A stretch of 19,813 bases of DNA from JACCRE01 sp049790855 (GTDB lineage Bacteria > Planctomycetota > Planctomycetia > Planctomycetales > Planctomycetaceae), in the NCBI GenBank assembly GCA_049790855.1, contig JBAQZJ010000494.1, positions 1-19,813 on the forward strand. Direction: 5' to 3'. Below the pieces are notes generated by a model that did no database searches, had not been told where the DNA came from, and saw only the letters and a list, made by a program, of their open reading frames with translations. The position numbers were made by a program, and so were the translations under genes. This document shows positions 1 to 9,817 of this stretch, piece after piece. The first letter of the stretch is position 1, and the number at the start of each line of letters is the position of its first letter.

Positions 1-90
1 TTCGAGTACCTCGAAGTCTTCTACAACCGAGTCCGGCGACACTCGGCCTTGGGCTACCAGACACCCACACAGTTCGCCGAAGCCGCATAA
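1..90 (+). CDS. IS3-family transposase (OrfB, DDE integrase), C-terminal end only
   Basis: The window opens inside a reading frame of 29 codons ending in TAA at 88-90. It reads FEYLEVFYNRVRRHSALGYQ followed by TPTQFAEAA. The string N-R-x-R-x-H-S-A-L-G-Y-x-T-P-x-x-F is the standard C-terminal signature of the IS3-family OrfB integrase (rve domain), which cuts and joins DNA during transposition. The catalytic Asp and Asp residues and most of the domain lie to the left of the window, so whether the element is intact cannot be judged. The next reading frame to the right is a truncated nucleoside hydrolase, which suggests this is the right end of an insertion. Family assignment is firm; the subgroup cannot be given. 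Confidence 0.85.
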   Translation, partial: FEYLEVFYNRVRRHSALGYQTPTQFAEAA

Positions 91-137
91 TCCTAACCGA
101 GCGCCCACCAAACGTGGGAAAGTCCACAAAGCGGGGT
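1..137 (+). mobile_element. Probable right end of an IS3-family insertion sequence
   Basis: After the transposase stop there are about 45 bases before coding-like sequence of a different gene begins. IS3-family right ends normally lie shortly after the OrfB stop and finish in CA. The stretch around 107-128, containing ACGTGGGAAAGTCCACA, is the most likely terminal repeat because it has the right position and ending. The left end and the target duplication are outside the window, so the exact boundary is a guess. Confidence 0.35.
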
Positions 138-150
138 TTCCAAGGGAGAG

Positions 151-459
151 TCGCCAAAGCCTCACGTCTACATCGACGCCGACACGGCGAACGAGGTCGG
201 CGACCCGTTCGCGATCTACCGGGCTCTTGTTGCCCCGGAGCTCCACGTCGTCGGCGTGTTCTCACTCGGCTGGGGGAAGCCCATCGACTTCCCGACCAAC
301 ACCCGGGCCAGCCAGAAGATGAGTGAGGAGATGCTCGGCCTCCTGAACCTTGACGACCGCATTTCACATCCGATCGGGGTGATGAATCCGACTCCGGAGA
401 CCTCCACGCCGGATGCCACTGGAAAGCCGCCGGTTTGGGGGCGCCACTCAACGCCGTGA
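151..459 (+). pseudogene. Nucleoside hydrolase-like gene remnant, truncated at both ends
   Basis: In frame 1 the sequence from about 157 reads KPHVYIDADTANEVGDPFAI, then continues with a ..RALVAPELHVVGVFSLGW.. segment, then TRASQKMSEEMLGLLNL and DDRISHPIGV. The opening matches the N-terminal Asp-rich calcium and ribose binding motif of the inosine-uridine nucleoside hydrolase fold (usual pattern D-T-D-x-x-x-E-x-D-D-x-F-A-I). The following helix and strand order also fits. The first Asp of the usual pair is kept, but the later DD is GD. There is no ATG ahead of the motif and the frame is open back only to the IS stop. After about residue HPIGV the similarity fades and the frame stops at 457-459. 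Such proteins are usually above 300 residues, so this is about a quarter of one. Insertion of the adjacent IS, plus decay, is the simplest explanation. A GTG at 256 could open a 67-residue peptide, but I do not think it is a working gene. Confidence 0.6.
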
Positions 460-677
460 ACCACTTTTCGTAACTCTGAAATTCGCTGGCGTTTTTTGCT
501 CACTTCGGCTTCTCCGGGACGCCTGATAGACAGGCGATCGGTCAGGGAAAGCCGCCTCGATCAGCGGAGCTCCTGCCATCCCGGCGCTAAATGTGCAGGA
601 CGTGGCAAGTTGGGCATGGCGATCCCGGAAAATGGTTACGGCGTTGGATGGCGCCCGGGAGTACCCGTGAGTGACGG
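460..677. other. Intergenic stretch with no recognised gene
   Basis: This lies between the nucleoside hydrolase remnant and the stop of the permease on the other strand. Open frames exist on both strands (for example 448-681 minus) but I recognise no domain in their translations, and they have no start with a ribosome binding site. It may be further decayed sequence from the same gene or from an earlier insertion. Confidence 0.4.
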
Positions 678-2375
678 TCAACGGGTCGTTTCACCTTTGT
701 CGGAAGCTGGCGCAAGCGGCTCCGCCGTCCCCGACCGCCGAAACCAAATCCCCGCCCCGGCGAACAGTACCGCAAACGCCGCGTAGCCGAGGGCGACGTC
801 CCAGGCGCGGAATGCCGTCGCACCGTCGGCGGGTTGCTGGAAGGCGAACAGGTAGTCGGGCACGTTGTCGGCGATCTGGTAGGCGTGCATCAGGCCGAGG
901 GCCGTCAAGATCGCGGCGACGAGGCTCCACACGGCGGCGGTGAAGAACTTGCGGTCGATGAGGAAGGCGCTGACCGCCGCGAGGATCATGCAGGTGAAGA
1001 TGTAGCCCCGTTCCAGCACGATCATGCCGTGCAACAAAAATCCGTTGGTCGCCGTGGGGCTGGTGCTGGGCGTGTCACCGAGCAGAGTCTGCACCGTGGC
1101 GCCGCCGGCCGCGATGAACGCTCCCTGCGTCACCGTCCAGCCGAACGCGGCGATCGCCGGAAACAGGCCGATTGCCACCGCCGGGGCGTGCAGGTGGGGG
1201 GTCGTCTGATAGGCCTGGGCCGTGATGATCACGCCGATCCACAGCACGATCGCGACGCCGGCTTCCAGCGGCACGATCGCGGCGACGGTGGCGACGGTGC
1301 CCGTCAGGCACAGCAGCGTGACGACGACGCCATTGAGCGTGCTGTAACCGCTGCGGGCGCCGAGTTCCTTCCAGCCGGGATGGCCGATGTAGATCGTCGT
1401 CGGGAAGCAACTTCCGAACGCCGCAGCGACGAGCGTGCCGATGCCGTTCGCGGCGAGTGAACTGCGGGTGCTGTAGCGGTCGCCGGCGGCCTCGGCCGAT
1501 TCGATGTTCTGCAAACTGCCGACGACATTGAACAGCCCCATTGGAATGATGACCGACAACAGACCGATCCACTCGGTCGGTCGCGACAGGATCGACCACA
1601 AATCGCCGAGCACGAGCACCGGCAGATAAAGCCCGCGCGACTGCCAGGCCGACGCGACTTTTTCGGCGTCCATCGCCATTGCGGGAATCGACGACGGCAA
1701 TAGTGGTACGACAAACCAGGCGGCGAGCGTGCCCAGCACGACCGCCAGCAGTCCGCCCGGCATCGCCAGCGGGAACTTCATGCGGGCGAAGTACGTCACG
1801 AGGATCACTGCCAGCGGCGGCATCGCCACCAACGGCCGCTGAAAAATCTGCAGCGCGAACGTCATCGAGATGAAGCCCACCGCGATGCCCGCCAGCGTGC
1901 TGAGCAGCGCCGCCCGCGGCGTCGCCCGGCGAAGTCGCTCGGCGACGAACGCCCCGGCGAACTCGATCAGCCCGCTGCCGAGACACGCGACCAGCCCCAG
2001 CCGCCACGCGACGGTCGCCGCTTCGTCGGCGCTCAGCCCCCGGTCGGTCGCCGAGGTATACGCCGGCGCCATCACGAAGAAGATGAAGACGAGCAGGCTC
2101 GGCGTGTTGATGCCGTAGGGCAGCGCCGTCACGTCGTTGCGGCCTTCCCGCTTCGCCAGCCGATGCGACTGCCAGGCGTAGAACAGGTTGCCGATCAGCA
2201 GACTGACCGCCGCTCCCGGAAAGATGTACTTCAACAACAGCGGCGAATCGGCTGGAATCCCGCAGGTCAGCCCCAGCAGGTAGACTGCCGTCAGGAACTG
2301 GACGAGATTGTCGACGAACAGCCCGAAGAAGCCGTCGAGGTCGCCGCGACAGAACAACGGATTGCGGTCACGCAT
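678..2375 (-). CDS. NCS2/AzgA-type permease (nucleobase or related solute)
   Basis: A 565-residue integral membrane protein of the NCS2 (xanthine/uracil/vitamin C permease) superfamily, proton- or sodium-coupled carriers of nucleobases in the inner membrane. About twelve to fourteen hydrophobic segments are visible, beginning with the stretch after MRDRNPLFCRGDLDGFFGLF. The N-terminal D-x-x-x-F-F-G-L-x-x-D-N motif and the later segment NIESAEAAGDRYSTRSSLAA then GSCFPTTIYIGHPGWKELGA resemble the AzgA branch, where this stretch forms part of the substrate site. The substrate cannot be told from sequence. I chose ATG at 2375 because the family normally begins there. An in-frame ATG at 2462 would add 29 hydrophilic residues, has GGAG ahead of it, and would place a perfect hairpin inside the coding region. 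The gene diverges from the beta-helix protein. The neighbouring nucleoside hydrolase remnant would fit nucleoside salvage, but the link is weak. Confidence 0.8.
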   Translation of the reverse strand: MRDRNPLFCRGDLDGFFGLFVDNLVQFLTAVYLLGLTCGIPADSPLLLKYIFPGAAVSLLIGNLFYAWQSHRLAKREGRNDVTALPYGINTPSLLVFIFFVMAPAYTSATDRGLSADEAATVAWRLGLVACLGSGLIEFAGAFVAERLRRATPRAALLSTLAGIAVGFISMTFALQIFQRPLVAMPPLAVILVTYFARMKFPLAMPGGLLAVVLGTLAAWFVVPLLPSSIPAMAMDAEKVASAWQSRGLYLPVLVLGDLWSILSRPTEWIGLLSVIIPMGLFNVVGSLQNIESAEAAGDRYSTRSSLAANGIGTLVAAAFGSCFPTTIYIGHPGWKELGARSGYSTLNGVVVTLLCLTGTVATVAAIVPLEAGVAIVLWIGVIITAQAYQTTPHLHAPAVAIGLFPAIAAFGWTVTQGAFIAAGGATVQTLLGDTPSTSPTATNGFLLHGMIVLERGYIFTCMILAAVSAFLIDRKFFTAAVWSLVAAILTALGLMHAYQIADNVPDYLFAFQQPADGATAFRAWDVALGYAAFAVLFAGAGIWFRRSGTAEPLAPASDKGETTR

Positions 2376-2394
2376 CGTGATTGTTTCACTCAAG

Positions 2395-2416
2395 CCCGCC
2401 GGCCTCAGCCGGCGGG
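2395..2416. repeat. Perfect GC hairpin with CTCA loop in the permease leader
   Basis: Nine-base arms CCCGCCGGC (2395-2403) and GCCGGCGGG (2408-2416) flank the loop CTCA. It sits about 20 bases upstream of the preferred permease start. It resembles in layout the hairpin at 11095-11114 (loop GTCA). Confidence 0.6.
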
Positions 2417-2528
2417 GCCGTTCCGTTCGATCGTCGAAATTCGCCCCCGCAGCGTAGTTCATGGACTCCGCCGGTGCGATGGTGCATCATCGCCGTCGAA
2501 CAGGACCGATCCTTTCGGGAGATGTCGC

Positions 2529-3752
2529 ATGCTTCGCCTTTGGCACACGATTCCGGCCGCTTCGCTCGCGCTCGCCGCGTTTCTCGTCGGTCCGAACGGA
2601 GATGCGGAACCACCGGCCGACACACCGAAGCTGCCGGGGGCACGGTCGGTGATTCGAGCCGCCGAGCATCCGTCGCTCCAGGCCGCGATCGACGCCCTGC
2701 CGGCCGAAGGCGGGACCGTCGTCCTTCCGCCGGGACGGTTCGAGCTGACGCAGCCGCTCGTCATTACGCGCGGCGACGCTCTGATCCGCGGCTCGGGGCC
2801 GGCGACGCATCTGCACAACGCGAACGCCGACGGAAAACCGGCGATCCTCATTCAGCACCCGGCGGGCGAAAAGCGGCCGGCGCAGGAACGGTTGTGGCGA
2901 ATCCAGCTTGCCGATTTCCGCCTGACCGGCAACGAGAAGAGCGGCGACGGCATTCTCGCGGACAACATCAACGAGATTTACCTGCATGGGCTGTCGATCT
3001 CCGACCACGGCGGCAACGGCGTGACGCTCGACGAATGTTACGAAGATCCGCGGATCGCCGACTGCCTGTTCACGTACAACAAGCAGGTCGGCGTGAAGCT
3101 GATCGGCTGCCACGACATCGTCGTCTCGGCGAATCAGTTCGAGGAGAACCGCGACGCGCTGCACTGCCTCGACGGCTTCAACCTCTGCATGACCGGCAAC
3201 AACGTCGACGATCACCTGGGCGAAGGCGTGCGGATCGAGAACACCTACGGCAGCGTCGTCAGCGGGAACATGATCGAAGAATGTGCCGCGGCCGCCGTCG
3301 TGCTCGACCGTGACTGTTACGGTATCACGCTGAGCGCGAACGTCATCGCCCACAACGGCGCCGGCATCGACCTGCGCGACGCGCACGGTTGTGCCGTTAG
3401 CGCGAACACGTTCACGTTGCTGAAAGCCGATGCCGTCCGCGTCGGACCGGACAGCGGTCGGATCACGATCACCGGCAACAACTTCTCGAACAGCTACATC
3501 GGCGACGGCAAGGTGAAGCGCAGGACCGACGACCTTGCCGCGGCGGGACTCGTTCTCGAATCGACTCGTGACGTTGCCGTCAGCGGCAATCTCTTCTCGT
3601 CGCTGACGACCAACGCCGTCGAACTGCGGGGCGAACCCAGCACCGATGTGTTGTTCACCGGCAACGTGCTGACCGACGTCGAAACGGATGCTCCGGTGGA
3701 CGTTCCCCGCGACGACCTGCCCTCGTCGCGCCTCAATCCATCGTCGAAATGA
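2529..3752 (+). CDS. Secreted right-handed parallel beta-helix protein
   Basis: A 407-residue protein starting MLRLWHTIPAASLALAAFLV, a typical signal peptide with cleavage likely near residue 27 (before AEPPA). Residues of about 50-90 carry the pectate-lyase-superfamily entry motif: HPSLQAAIDALPAEGGTVVL followed by PPGRFELTQPLVI. The body from about 110 to 390 is made of repeating turns of roughly 22-25 residues containing the N-x-F or N-x-I pattern (VVSANQFEENRDAL, VVSGNMIEECAAAAV, TLSANVIAHNGAGI, AVSANTFTLLKADAV, AVSGNLFSSLTTNAV). This is the NosD/CASH-type beta-helix. Members bind or cleave polysaccharides, but I see no conserved catalytic set, so enzyme activity is not claimed. The frame is open further upstream to 2163, but that part lies over the permease on the opposite strand. 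ATG at 2529 is the start that gives the signal peptide. It is likely exported and envelope-associated or extracellular. Confidence 0.85.
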   Translation: MLRLWHTIPAASLALAAFLVGPNGDAEPPADTPKLPGARSVIRAAEHPSLQAAIDALPAEGGTVVLPPGRFELTQPLVITRGDALIRGSGPATHLHNANADGKPAILIQHPAGEKRPAQERLWRIQLADFRLTGNEKSGDGILADNINEIYLHGLSISDHGGNGVTLDECYEDPRIADCLFTYNKQVGVKLIGCHDIVVSANQFEENRDALHCLDGFNLCMTGNNVDDHLGEGVRIENTYGSVVSGNMIEECAAAAVVLDRDCYGITLSANVIAHNGAGIDLRDAHGCAVSANTFTLLKADAVRVGPDSGRITITGNNFSNSYIGDGKVKRRTDDLAAAGLVLESTRDVAVSGNLFSSLTTNAVELRGEPSTDVLFTGNVLTDVETDAPVDVPRDDLPSSRLNPSSK

Positions 3753-3798
3753 CAGATCACTGGCTGCGGCGAGTTCTCCCGACCGCCGCAACGTTCTC

Positions 3799-3812
3799 TA
3801 TTAATTATTAAT
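3799..3812 (+). promoter_or_regulatory. AT-rich probable -10 region of tadA
   Basis: In otherwise GC-rich DNA the string TATTAATTATTAAT stands out 12 bases ahead of the tadA ATG. TATTAAT resembles a -10 box. If it is used, the mRNA leader would be about 0-12 bases long. No convincing -35 box is seen. Confidence 0.35.
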
Positions 3813-3823
3813 CCGCTGTGGAA

Positions 3824-4327
3824 ATGATCGACCACATTCCCAACCTTCTCGACCCTCACGAACGCTGGATGCGGGCGGCTCTCGACCAGGCGATCGCCGC
3901 GTTCGACGCCGACGAAGTCCCCGTCGGGGCGGTCGTCGTGCTCGGCGACCCGGCGGGGGACGGCAGGATCATCGGCGAGGGCTGCAACCAACGCGAAACG
4001 CTGCAAGACCCGACGGCTCACGCCGAGATGATCGCGATCACGCAGGCCGCCGAGTCGCTGCGGTCGTGGCGGCTGCTCGACTGCACGCTGTATGTGACGC
4101 TCGAACCCTGCCCGATGTGTGCCGGTGCGATCGTGCAGGCCCGGCTGCCGCGTGTCGTCTACGCGACCGACGACCCCAAGGCCGGCGCCTGTCACACGCT
4201 CTACTCGATCACCGACGACCCGCGGCTTAACCACCGCTGCGCCGTGCTGGGTGGCGTCCTCGCCGCCGACAGCCGGGCGCTCTTGCAGGAGTTCTTTGCG
4301 AAGAAGCGGGCGCTGGGGAAGAAGTGA
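3824..4327 (+). CDS. tadA: tRNA-specific adenosine deaminase TadA
   Basis: TadA deaminates adenosine 34 of the anticodon (tRNA-Arg ACG) to inosine in the cytoplasm, an essential decoding step in most bacteria. The 167-residue protein has the full zinc deaminase site: the H-A-E motif in PTAHAEMIAI (His66 ligand, Glu68 proton shuttle) and P-C-P-M-C-A-G-A (Cys96 and Cys99 ligands). The N-terminal W-M-x-x-A-L-x-x-A and the E-V-P-V-G-A-V-V segment are typical of TadA, as is the length. I took ATG at 3824; a GTG at 3818 in the same frame would add two residues. Neither has a clear ribosome binding site. The gene ends 12 bases from the stop of the convergent phosphatase gene. An AT-rich block just ahead probably holds its promoter. 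Confidence 0.95.
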   Translation: MIDHIPNLLDPHERWMRAALDQAIAAFDADEVPVGAVVVLGDPAGDGRIIGEGCNQRETLQDPTAHAEMIAITQAAESLRSWRLLDCTLYVTLEPCPMCAGAIVQARLPRVVYATDDPKAGACHTLYSITDDPRLNHRCAVLGGVLAADSRALLQEFFAKKRALGKK

Positions 4328-4339
4328 CGCGGCGACGAC

Positions 4340-5050
4340 TCAAGGTTCCACCACCGGAAACGGCTCCGGAACTTGCTCGATCAGCCCGCGGGCTGCGAGT
4401 TCCTTGGCGACGCGGGGCAGGTTCTTGTTGAGGTACGTCAGCAGCACCTGGTCGTCGTCGGCATCCCAGCCGTAGCGCGACAGCTCCACGTAGGCCTCTT
4501 GCGGCGACTGGCCGAGGACCAGCACGCGGAACGCGGCGACGACGCTGCCGGTGCGCTGAGTGCCGGCGTGGCAATGCACCAGGAACGATTTGCCGTCGCG
4601 GTGGCATTCCGCCATCTTCGCGATCGCCTCGACGTAGGTGTCGACGTCGCCGGTGCCGTTGCCGTGCAGCTTGAAGCGGTAGTTTTCGATGTCGTGCGAT
4701 TCGTAGGCAGCGATCTCTGCGGCCTGATGTTCGTCAACCGGGTCGACGCCGTTCAGGTCGATGACCACGTCGATGCCGTTTTCCTGAATTGTCGGCACGA
4801 ACTGCCATTTCGAGATCTGGCCGCTGCGGTAGACCTCGCCCGGCACGACGACGCCGAACCGTTTTGGGATGTAGCGGTACTTGACGGCTTCCCAAGCACC
4901 GATCCCTCCGCCGATGATTGCGAGGCAGGCGACGAGACCAATCCAGGCGTACAGAAACCGGCGGCGGCTCGTCGGTCGTGTGGAGGGCGTCGTTTCCGAA
5001 GCGGTGGAGGCGTTCGACGTCGCAGGGGCGTGATTGCTCACGAGAAACAC
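4340..5050 (-). CDS. Membrane-anchored CX5R (dual-specificity/tyrosine-type) phosphatase
   Basis: A 236-residue protein with a Ser/Thr-rich N-terminus, a basic RRRF patch, one membrane helix at about residues 34-52 (LYAWIGLVACLAIIGGGIGA), and a phosphatase domain from about 65 to 225. The catalytic loop is H-C-H-A-G-T-Q-R-T-G with nucleophile Cys160 and Arg166, the exact C-X5-R signature of PTP/DSP phosphatases. The general acid is probably Asp135 or Asp137 in NGTGDVDTY. The segment VYRSGQISKWQF then NGIDVVIDLNG is typical of Siw14-like or plant-and-fungi atypical DSPs. The domain would lie outside the membrane if the helix acts as a signal anchor, or inside if the N-terminus is out; RRR on the N-terminal side favours an N-in, C-out layout. 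Substrate unknown: phosphoprotein, lipid or inositol phosphate. The likely start is GTG at 5050. An ATG four bases upstream is in another frame. It is the last gene of the minus-strand group. Confidence 0.8.
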   Translation of the reverse strand: MFLVSNHAPATSNASTASETTPSTRPTSRRRFLYAWIGLVACLAIIGGGIGAWEAVKYRYIPKRFGVVVPGEVYRSGQISKWQFVPTIQENGIDVVIDLNGVDPVDEHQAAEIAAYESHDIENYRFKLHGNGTGDVDTYVEAIAKMAECHRDGKSFLVHCHAGTQRTGSVVAAFRVLVLGQSPQEAYVELSRYGWDADDDQVLLTYLNKNLPRVAKELAARGLIEQVPEPFPVVEP

Positions 5051-5160
5051 TCATTCCTTCAGCCGAAGGGGCGATCGGGCCAAGACGGGCCGGATCATAG
5101 GGAATCCCGCCGGGAGCGCGAACCGGAATCCGCAGAAAGGGAGGCGGGGGACGGGGAGAC

Positions 5161-5189
5161 GCGGGCGAGCGGGGACGTTGCTCGCCCGC
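5161..5189 (-). terminator. Hairpin after the small membrane protein gene
   Basis: Ten-base perfect arms GCGGGCGAGC (5161-5170) and GCTCGCCCGC (5180-5189) with a nine-base loop lie about 30 bases past the stop of the 5221-5472 gene. There is no T-run on the minus-strand side, so it may attenuate or stabilise the transcript and not terminate it cleanly. Confidence 0.4.
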
Positions 5190-5220
5190 TCCTCCAAACG
5201 CCGTTCATGGGTCGTGTGTC

Positions 5221-5472
5221 CTACGGTCGTGTTGCTGAGGCGGGCGGGTCGTCGGGTGGGTCGTCGTCGGACCACTCCATCACCACCACAAGGCCGAGAA
5301 ACGCGCCGAACAAAGCGAACGCGGCACACACGACGATCGAAATGAGACACGCGGACTCCAGCCGCATGCCGTAGGGCACGAACGACAGAGTGAAGAGACC
5401 GCCGACCCCGAGGCCGAGTCCGCCGAAACACAGGGCGCCGAGAGGCACGGCGTCGCGCTTGCGAATCTTCAC
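5221..5472 (-). CDS. Small two-helix membrane protein of unknown function
   Basis: I do not recognise a family. The 83-residue product starts with a basic segment (VKIRKRDAVP, first residue read as Met), then two hydrophobic segments (LGALCFGGLGLGVGGLFTLS and ACLISIVVCAAFALFGAFLG) joined by a short loop, and ends in an acidic, proline-rich tail (EWSDDDPPDDPPAS). By the positive-inside rule, N- and C-termini are probably both cytoplasmic. GTG at 5472 is preferred because GGGAG lies eight bases before it; another GTG at 5502 would add ten residues. The gene lies between the M16 protease and the phosphatase, all on the same strand. Coding status rests on the ribosome binding site and the membrane-protein layout. 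Confidence 0.55.
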   Translation of the reverse strand: MKIRKRDAVPLGALCFGGLGLGVGGLFTLSFVPYGMRLESACLISIVVCAAFALFGAFLGLVVVMEWSDDDPPDDPPASATRP

Positions 5473-5576
5473 GGCTGCTTCTCCCGAGCCGGACTCGATC
5501 ACGGTTTCGCCGCCGCGCCGGTCCCGCCACCGCCAGGCGTTACTGCCGCTCCGAGGAGCGATCGCAGGTGCATTGG

Positions 5577-5602
5577 GCCGGTCAGGCAGATTCTTGACCG
5601 GC
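5577..5602 (-). terminator. Hairpin after the M16 protease gene
   Basis: Eight-base arms GCCGGTCA (5577-5584) and TGACCGGC (5595-5602) with a ten-base loop lie 14 bases after the protease stop. A T-run is absent, so its role as a terminator is uncertain. Confidence 0.4.
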
Positions 5603-5616
5603 GTCGGAACGACGAA

Positions 5617-8391
<2,775 letters not shown>

Positions 8392-8600
8392 AAGAAATCC
8401 GATTTCGGAAGGTGCGAAGCTGTCGACGAAATGCCGGGACGAGGATACCCGACTCGCCCCGATTTCCGGAACCGAGACGAGGCATTCGTCTGATCCGGAG
8501 ACAGGTCGAGCCTGCATCGGCGTGAATCGCGAACGTGTCGTCCCCAGCGGTTCCCGATGAAAGTTGACGTCGAATCAGGCGTCAGGGACGATCGAAGAGA

Positions 8601-8692
8601 ACCGCGGATGACGCAGATGACCGCGGATGACGCAGATCGGGACTCATGCCGGCATCCGCATCCATCCGTCTTAAGCCGCGTCCATCCGCGAT
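8601..8692. repeat. CGGATG-type intergenic repeat: two 19-base tandem copies plus an inverted degenerate copy
   Basis: The unit ACCGCGGATGACGCAGATG occurs at 8601-8619 and again at 8620-8638 with one change at the last base. From about 8650 to 8692 the sequence carries the reverse-complement theme (CATCCGCATCCATCCGTC, then GCGTCCATCCGCGATT). The whole block could therefore fold as a long imperfect hairpin. From general knowledge, elements of this CGGATG/CATCCG type are dispersed in several bacterial phyla including planctomycetes. No open frame covers it convincingly. Confidence 0.7.
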
Positions 8693-8750
8693 TCTTTCCG
8701 AGTCTGTCCGTAAAGCACCGAGTCCGCCGTGCGGGCCATCCTCGGCTTGC

Positions 8751-8775
8751 GTAGGGTCCGCACAACGGACCCTAC
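8751..8775. terminator. Perfect 10-base hairpin between rhomboid and M16 genes
   Basis: Arms GTAGGGTCCG (8751-8760) and CGGACCCTAC (8766-8775) flank the loop CACAA. It lies about 95 bases past the rhomboid stop in the direction of transcription. No T-run follows, so it may be a repeat element or a processing signal and not an intrinsic terminator. With the CGGATG element it accounts for much of the 478-base gap 8392-8869; the rest shows nothing I recognise. Confidence 0.45.
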
Positions 8776-8869
8776 CAGGCTTACGGTCAGCGGCTTGGCG
8801 ATGTGGGCACGTGTTGGCTTAAGCAGCCGGGGTGCTTGACGAACGATCGGGAAACCGCAGGCGGAGCCG

Positions 8870-9817
8870 CTATTTCCGCCGCCAGAGCCGCGGGGCGGCA
8901 CCGATCGCCATTCCGGCCAGCAGGCCCATGCCGTGGGCCACGTTGGCGATCGGTCCGACGAGGCCCGTCGTGCAGACGATGAGCCAGATCATCATCCAGA
9001 CGACCATGTCTTGCGGCATCGCAAAGCCAGACCTCGGCAACAGCCGCGATTGCACCCATACGAATCCGAACAGCCCGAACACGACGCCCGACATGCCCAG
9101 GAAGAACGGATCGGGGGCGAAGCCGGTCTGGCTTTGCAAGCCGTCTTGCATGTTGAACGTGAAGCCGAGGTTGAAATAGTACTCGGCGATGTTCGATAGG
9201 ACGGCGGTCGCCAGAACAAGCAGCATCAGCCGCAGCGATCCGCGCATCGTTTCGATGGCTCTGCCAAGCAACCACACCCCGCCCATGTTGAACAGGAGGT
9301 GCAACGGGTCGCCGTGCGGAAAAATCGGGGTGACCAGACGCCAGATTTGGCCGGAGCGAATGTCGGAAAGCCCCAGCGAGGGATACCAGAACGCGCTGTC
9401 GCCGTCGACTTCGTAACCGACGATGCTCAGATCGGACCGCACCTGCCAGCCGGCGTCGCCGAAGCCGAGCGGCTCGCTGAGCAGCGTGACGAGCGTCACC
9501 ACGATGCTGATTCCGATCAGCATGAACGTCACCGGCGATCGCGGCCATGCCGTCGATCGTTCGTGTCGGCGGGGTGCCTCCTCGGGCGGCGCCTGCCGAT
9601 TGGACACTGTTCTGACGCGAAATCGCTCGTCGTTCGGATTCGCCTCGAAGGCCGCCAGCTCGTCTCGCGCGGTCGCCAGCCGATCTTCATCCAGTACCCA
9701 GAGACCGGCGCCGCCTTCCGGCTCGGGGCGCACCGCCACCGCGACGCCGCGATCATTTAGCGACGCTGCGAGGCGCTTTGCGGGGTCGGTCTGTTCAAAA
9801 ATGTGAATCCGTCGCAT
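8870..9817 (-). CDS. GlpG-like rhomboid intramembrane serine protease
   Basis: A 315-residue protein that cleaves membrane proteins within or near their transmembrane segments. The catalytic dyad is complete: Ser243 in G-M-S-G and His295 in N-V-A-H-G-M-G-L-L-A-G. The oxyanion helper motif H-x-x-x-N is at His173-Asn177 (HLLFN). Six or so membrane helices span about residues 95-310. The first 70 residues are soluble; they run from MRRIHIFEQTDPAKRLAASL through a W-V-L-D-E-D segment to FEANPNDERF, closely following the layout of the cytoplasmic domain of E. coli GlpG. It is most likely an inner-membrane quality-control protease. The ATG at 9817 begins the GlpG-like domain directly. A divergent glycosyltransferase lies 287 bases away. 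The M16 protease is downstream on the same strand. Confidence 0.93.
   Translation of the reverse strand: MRRIHIFEQTDPAKRLAASLNDRGVAVAVRPEPEGGAGLWVLDEDRLATARDELAAFEANPNDERFRVRTVSNRQAPPEEAPRRHERSTAWPRSPVTFMLIGISIVVTLVTLLSEPLGFGDAGWQVRSDLSIVGYEVDGDSAFWYPSLGLSDIRSGQIWRLVTPIFPHGDPLHLLFNMGGVWLLGRAIETMRGSLRLMLLVLATAVLSNIAEYYFNLGFTFNMQDGLQSQTGFAPDPFFLGMSGVVFGLFGFVWVQSRLLPRSGFAMPQDMVVWMMIWLIVCTTGLVGPIANVAHGMGLLAGMAIGAAPRLWRRK

Noticed and set aside
448..681. A 77-codon minus-strand frame between the pseudogene and the permease
   Set aside because: No domain is recognised and no ribosome binding site is seen. It overlaps the permease stop.
2487..3791. A 434-codon open frame on the minus strand opposite the beta-helix protein
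   Set aside because: The plus strand has a signal peptide and beta-helix repeats. The minus-strand translation is an antisense shadow.
8392..8517. Upstream extension of the M16 protease to ATG 8517
   Set aside because: The extra 42 residues would bury the signal peptide inside the protein; ATG 8391 places it at the N-terminus.
8601..8638. The two 19-base tandem units considered as a CRISPR array
   Set aside because: The copies abut with no spacer and there are only two, so it is a tandem repeat within a larger inverted element.
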